Assembly: GCA_914767715.1 (NCBI GenBank)
Contig: OU612072.1
Span: forward strand, 11,966,001 to 12,030,000
DNA: 64,000 nucleotides
DNA from: Membranipora membranacea
Taxonomy: Eukaryota > Bryozoa > Gymnolaemata > Cheilostomatida > Membraniporidae
Direction: 5' to 3'
The notes beneath the pieces are model-generated. The model was not told the DNA's origin, did not search any database, and worked only from the letters and a program-made list of their open reading frames with translations. Positions 59,013-64,000 of the stretch are shown one piece after another. The translations under genes and the position numbers were made by a program. The stretch's first letter is position 1; every line of letters starts with the position of its first letter.

Positions 59013-59569
59013 GTAAGTTTAAATGCATCAAATTAGGTCACATGACCCTAAAAATATAGAAATACAACTCAAACAAACAACGATAACTGCAATTTGTGAA
59101 TGAGTCCTAAACTGAGATTGAGAAGGAAGGATAATAAAGATAAACTCTGAAGAATTCAAGAAGTTGACCTAGCAGTTATTGGAAAGGAGTATCAGTGTTG
59201 ATTGCTGAAGGGGTCACAGTTTTGTTAGATGATAAGGGTAGATGTAGATAGTTGCACTCAATTCTAATTTCAAAGCACTGCCACCAGATTTGGCGTATGG
59301 ATTTGATATCTGTGCAATTCATTTGAGCAGTCTGAATTAATAGTGTTTGCTATATTTTGGCCTAGATTTCTTAGACGCTTTATTCATAGAATATGTTTTA
59401 TCATATGACATGATAGTTCACCGTCATAAATTTTCATATTGCACTGGTGTTCTTTTACTAAGGCATTCAAAGCTTGTGAAATCAGATAAGTTAAGGCATC
59501 GGTGACATGTTGATTTGAATGAACTTCTTCAATTGCATTATCATGGTTTGTTTGACAAGCACTCATTTT

Positions 59570-60919
59570 GTCAAAGACCGATCCGAATATCAACATATCA
59601 TATACCGTTGGAAAGCTGCCGAGCTACTGAAAATGAATACCTGAACAAAAACTTGATTCGATGACGTTGTGTCATTTTAGGGAGGAAATGAGGCAGAAAA
59701 CACTGTTTTTGTCAAAGCAGATGGGGGAGTCAAATTACATGCAAGAAATTTCAAACCAGGTGGAATGCATACTTCGAGATTGCATTCATCGTAAAATTTG
59801 ATTTTCTTTGATATATGACTAGTCTAAACTGACTTTTTACGTCACGCCATACAATGCATTTTTTTTTGTGAAGCCGTGAAAATATGTGAAATTTCAATCA
59901 TTACTTCAGAACAGATCATAGGCTCGAAACAAAATTAATTATGATTTTCCCTTAGAGTACACTTCAAATGCCATACCTATTAACTTTCAACAAATTAGCT
60001 TGCATATTGCGAAAACAGTAGACTCTCGAATCAGCTAATATTTTTTGCAACTTTTGCATAACATCAAATATGCTGTCCAAATGACCATTATTGTGGCCAA
60101 ACAAAGTTTTTTTGAAAGTTCTCACATACGAAGCCGCTTTCATTAGCCATGGTGCACACAGGAAATGCCAAAAGATTTTTTCCCTGCATCTTCGTTTTTC
60201 TTGAATTTAACGCAAAAGAATGCCAAAAAACAGCTATTTTTTGGGACTTTTGAGGTGTTTTTGGCCATTCTTTTGTGTTAAATCCAAGAAAAACGAAGAT
60301 GCAGTGAAAAAATCTGTCGGCATTTCCTGCGTGCACCATGGGTAATAAAAGCGGCTTCGTATGTGAGAACTTTCAAAAAAACTTTGTTTGGCCACAATAA
60401 TGGTCATTTGGACAGCACATTTGACGTTATGCAAAAAATGCGAAAAATATCAGGTGTATTCGAGAGTCCACTGTTTTCGAAATATGCAAGCTAATTTGTT
60501 TAAAGTCAATATGTATGACATTTGAAGTGTACTCTAAGGGAAAATCATAATTAATTTTGTTTCGAGCCGATGATCTGTTCTGAATTAATGATGGAAATTT
60601 CACATATTTTCACGGCTTCACCAAAAAAAATGCGTTGTATGGCGTGACGTAAAAAGTCAGCTTAGACTAATCGTATATCAGAGAAAATAAAATTTTACTA
60701 TGAACTCAATCTCTAAGAATACATTCCACCTGTTTTGAAATTTCTTGCAATTAATTTGACTCCTCCATCTGCTTTGACAAAAACAGCGTTTTCTGCCTCA
60801 TTTCCTCCCTTTAATGACACAACGTCATCGAATCAAGTTTTTGTTCAGGTATTCATTTTCAGTAGCTCGGCAGCTTTCCAACGGTATATGATATGTTGAT
60901 ATTCGGATCGGTCTTTGAC
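59570..60919. mobile_element. Fold-back element, 1.35 kb, two inverted arms of about 670 bp
   Basis: It starts GTCAAAGACCGATCCGAATA and ends with the complement ATTCGGATCGGTCTTTGAC. Complementary landmarks run all the way in: GACGTTGTGTCATT/AATGACACAACGTC, TACGTCACGCCATAC/GTATGGCGTGACGTA, CTCACATACGAAGCCGC/GCGGCTTCGTATGTGAG and GCATCTTCGTTTTTCTTG/CAAGAAAAACGAAGATGC. The turn is near 60235. No transposase and no clear target duplication were seen. The arms differ at scattered bases, so it is not brand new. Open frames across it are by-products. It lies in what would be intron 2 of Ly6 gene D if exon 3 exists further on. Confidence 0.85.
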
Positions 60920-62040
60920 ATTACCTTCTCCAGAGTGACTAAATTTAGAAAACAGGTACACAATTTTGATTCCACGATTATGTGTCATTCCATTGACTAA
61001 GAGTGTGCAAAGGGCTCATTTTAGAAATTCAACTGCAAGACCAAATAGGGGTCAGATATAATAACCCAGTGAGAACCATCATTATGAACTGTAGTGACCT
61101 TCAATAAACAGTATCATGGTACATTCAAAGTACATGCATGCAAGCTCAGTGTTCCAAGCTGGCAATATGATCAGAGGTTTAAATGCTGTTGTTGTTTGCA
61201 ATTTGGCGTATGTTTGGAAGATACCTTAGGGTGAATCAAATCAGCATATACATGGTTTACTATTTTATGCTTTAATTCATATTAAGAGGTTAAGAGGCAA
61301 TTGGGTTAAAGTCTGTAATTGTTTTTTTGTCAAAAAATGATAATGAAGGCAATTAAAATTTTGATCATAATTTTTGATTTCTGTTTTTTTTTCTGGATCA
61401 TGATGATACTGTCAAGTAGAGAGTTGGGATTCCCGAGGTACCTCTGATAATAGATTTTTCAATGTGGATCACTCTATGCCAAAGTTAGCACAGACTTTAA
61501 CCGTAATGCCTTTTAATTTGCATTCGGCATTTGGCATTTCGTCCGTGGACTTTAACCAAAATACGCCCCACACTCTCATGAGTGTGTATTTCCGGTTCTA
61601 TCAAGATGAGACGATTGTTGATGATTGATGTTTTTTAGAGTCCTGTAGTTTATTGCTCTAAAAATTGGGCAAAACCGCCCGACATTGAAAAATTCATTCA
61701 AAAATATGGCAAAATCCACCGAAAACGGAAAATAAATAGGAAAAAAGGGAAATAAATAGGGAAAAAGGAAAGAATTTCTGCACGTTTGTGCAAAAAAATG
61801 GCAAAACCGCCTACGGAAAAAGAGGAAAAAGGACAATAAGCAACAACACAGCAGCACTTTTACATGTGTGGTCCCCAGATCGCGGGCGAACTTTATCTCA
61901 TATCTTGGACAAATGTGACACCGCATCGCTACACTGCAACAAAACCGGAGTTTCAGTGGGGATTGATTTACAGTGTCGATCCAGAAGCCCCGGCTTGTTC
62001 ATCATTAGCTGGCGCCTGAGGTGTGCCAGCAATCAAGGTA
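60920..62040. other. Stretch without recognised gene
   Basis: AT-rich DNA with no supported coding sequence. At 61660-61830 there is a purine-rich patch repeating GGCAAAA and GGGAAAA motifs. The minus-strand frame at 61576-61926 across it is low-complexity. Confidence 0.5.
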
Positions 62041-62044
62041 CTGA

Positions 62045-62147
62045 CGTACCTGAACTACAGCTCAGCCTTGCTCCTGTTACGGAGTAACGGTATGAGGGAA
62101 GAACTATCTAGATAGTTCTTCCCGTCCTGGCTGAGCTGATTCAGGTA
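62045..62147. repeat. Nested hairpin in the decayed transposon-like gene
   Basis: The outer arms GTACCTGAACTACAGCTCAG and CTGAGCTGATTCAGGTAC enclose an inner perfect palindrome GGGAAGAACTATC/GATAGTTCTTCCC centred at about 62109. It looks like a templated inverted insertion at the 3' end of the coding remnant. Confidence 0.75.
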
Positions 62148-64000
62148 CGCCCCGGGGTGTTCACCCCAGCTGTACTGGCCACCAACACACCGCCAGTAAA
62201 CCTGCCTCAGGGGACCAAGGCAACCTTCGCTCCACTGCAACTCAACAGCCCCACCTACATTCACAGCTCTGATGCAGTGCATGGATGAAATCCCTTTAAG
62301 GCTGTTAGTCTTAAAAGCACTAGTTGCTACCTGCTTCCAGTCTGAAAAGTCTTTGAAGCTCAGCTCATCAACGATGTACTGTGTCCCAGATTTCTTTGCA
62401 GACTGGAAGACCTGGACCCAGTCACCTGGCGTGCCGATCTCTGCACCCTCCGAGGCACGCTCAATGGAGGCATGCACAGAGTCGACATCCATGTGACTGT
62501 GCCCGGTCTCGAAAAACTTCAGCTCAACTATCTGGCCAGGTCGGCTGTTGTGGGCAAGATGGCTGTCTCGGTCAAAATAAAAACAGAGATTTTGTCTTGA
62601 CCTGGACAGCCATCACTGAAGAAAACTACGTGACAACTGTCTGCCAGATATGTTGAGAAGAATTTCTTCTAGCAGGTAGCAATTTCGTTGCTACCTCTTC
62701 CGCCTTCGACCTGGCTCCAACACATGCAGTAGCCCTGCTGTGTGATCTTCACAAAAAAACAAAGGCTGTAATGTACCATTCTGGATTTGTAAAAAGTCTG
62801 TTTGCTGGACCTCAGCTTAGGAAAAGGAAGAATTTGTTGGAGATCAAAGGCTACCACGACTTCTGCCTGCTGAGGTAAGCTTCGTCGCTCATCATTATGT
62901 GGGCCTCGTACCTTTCTGTCTCCTCCTCAGATGGATCTCTCTTATTGAGATACATTACACACTGATCACAGCTGGAAGAAACAATAACAAAGTTCAGTTA
63001 TCTGGAAGGAAAGAACCATGAACACTCAAAGTCTTCAATTGGATAACCAACACAAAACATGGAACGCAAAATAATCACGGAGGGTTGCTAAGCAATGGAA
63101 GATGTTCAACTTACTTATCACTTTTCGGCTTGTGTGTACCAAGATTGTAGTTGGCGCCACAGAAAGTGGAAAACCAGGTGTGGCTCGGTTTCTTCTCATC
63201 TGCTGTGAGACTCTTTAAAAACTCTCTATAGAGGTCCACCAGGTGAACTCAAGCAGGGAGATATTGCCTTCTGCTGGAAGTGCGGCAGCAGTGGCTCCTC
63301 ATCACCTGGCTCGCCTCTATCACCAATCAAGCCTTTTCCTCTGTTTCTGTGTCCTGTATTTTGTTGACCTTTGTTTGATATTTAATCCCTGTTTGGATAA
63401 AAAAAATTGAATTGAATGCAGTGATAGTGAACAGACAGGAAGTCATGAACCAATTACCCTTCTATCAAAAACTAAATGGCACAAATCTCGGTTTAGAGAG
63501 AGTTATTATCAAATTAAAACTCACTGTCTTGAAGTTGAGTGCGAGGGTGCCGCACCACATCTCCGGCACACACGCACATCCTGACTGCCATCCGGAGAGA
63601 GGTAGTAGCGAGCAATCTTTGTGCGAGTGCGCCTCTTGTCCTCCGGCACATCAGGCCTCTTTCTCGATCATTTTACATCATCCTGAAATTGAATGTAAAA
63701 GGTGAAAGTTACAACCAATACCTATATGGGCACGGTAAACACAATTTGTCATTTTTAAGGCAATAGTCTAAAGTCTAGATCAATAACAAGAACTTACTTC
63801 CTTGATATGGCTGGCATACCAGTCCCACCTGCCCTGCTCAGAGCCGATGTCATTTCTGACAGTCTTGAATATCGACTGTCTTTGCTCCTGAGAGACCAGG
63901 TGGCATTGGAAAACTCCACTCTCTGCGGTGTGTGCACACCTGTCACCAATGAGAACAACAGCAGCTGTCTGGTGCCTCACGCTCCTCTTCGATCCCGCCC
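62055..64000 (-). pseudogene. DUF7869-like transposon-associated gene, minus strand, multi-exon, decayed, 5' end outside window
   Basis: Reading the minus strand from 64000 downwards, these coding blocks appear in order: FQCHLVSQEQRQSIFKTV (near 63900); RRTRTKIARYYLSPDG (near 63620), with a frameshift after VCR and then GTLALNFKT; VDLYREFLKSLTADEKKPSH and HKPKSD (63240-63120); after a GT-AG intron CDQCVMYLNKRDPSEEE (near 62970); then, one frame over, AFDLQQILPFPKL (near 62850) and GSNEIATC (62670); then FFETGHSHMDVDSVHASIER (near 62500). This order matches proteins I recall as DUF7869-containing, multi-copy in invertebrate genomes and probably mobile. The DGCLGQNKN block expected before GHSHMD is present but on the plus strand (62560-62650). 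Frameshifts and this inversion make the copy non-functional. The enzymatic activity of the family is unknown to me. Confidence 0.7.
62656..62696. repeat. Two short adjacent hairpins at the inversion breakpoint
   Basis: AGAAGAATTTCTTCT (62656-62670) and AGGTAGCAA-TTTCG-TTGCTACCT (62674-62696) lie side by side where the reading strand of the DUF7869-like remnant flips. Confidence 0.7.

Noticed and set aside
60088-60434. Two minus-strand frames near the turn of the fold-back element
   Set aside because: The sequence is the two complementary arms of the same element. The frames mirror one another and show no protein motif.
61576-61926. 116-codon minus-strand frame rich in Phe
   Set aside because: It covers a low-complexity purine patch (GGGAAAA/GGCAAAA repeats), giving artificial FF-rich peptide.

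Overview
This is eukaryotic nuclear DNA from an animal: AT-rich, intron-dense, with GT-AG splice sites and much repeat debris. The gene content (a tandem clan-2 cytochrome P450 array, a cluster of Quiver/SLEEPLESS-like Ly6 genes, RTE-type and tRNA-derived retroposons) suggests a marine invertebrate, perhaps an invertebrate deuterostome or lophotrochozoan. The species cannot be fixed from the window.

Region 1 (1-41.4 kb) is a head-to-tail, plus-strand array of CYP2-like microsomal P450 genes. Copy 1 (1949-6189) lacks its 5' exons in the window, is bounded on the left by an antisense RTE fragment, and carries a frameshift. Copy 2 (10582-19177, 516 aa), copy 3 (20729-27556, 515 aa) and copy 4 (33317-41344, 515 aa) can each be assembled into ten exons with all P450 signature motifs. 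In these three copies translation appears to start in a mini-exon that contributes only ATGG. A fifth copy (28911-29350) is a solo N-terminal relic. Comparing the copies gives natural empty sites, which date several insertions: a Harbinger-like MITE with TTA target duplications, a 121-bp palindrome with 12-bp duplications, and two elements with CAGGGCCGTA ends.

Region 2 (42.7-59.0 kb) holds four small secreted, probably GPI-anchored Ly6/Quiver-like genes: two on the minus strand (A, B) and two on the plus strand (C, D). A, B and C share a three-exon plan in which exon 1 gives exactly 34 coding bases of signal peptide. D has exons 1 and 2, but no third exon was found before the window ends.

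Region 3 (59.5-64 kb) is mobile DNA: a 1.35-kb fold-back element, then a decayed minus-strand multi-exon gene of the DUF7869-like, transposon-associated type. A short internal piece of that gene is inverted and sits among hairpins.

The P450s are expected to be ER-anchored monooxygenases acting on small lipophilic substrates. The Ly6 proteins are expected at the outer cell surface. Nothing in the sequence links the two groups functionally. The most unusual material is a family of about 300-bp elements that combine long terminal inverted repeats with an internal tRNA-like segment (four copies), plus the evidence for exon-2 homogenisation between P450 copies.
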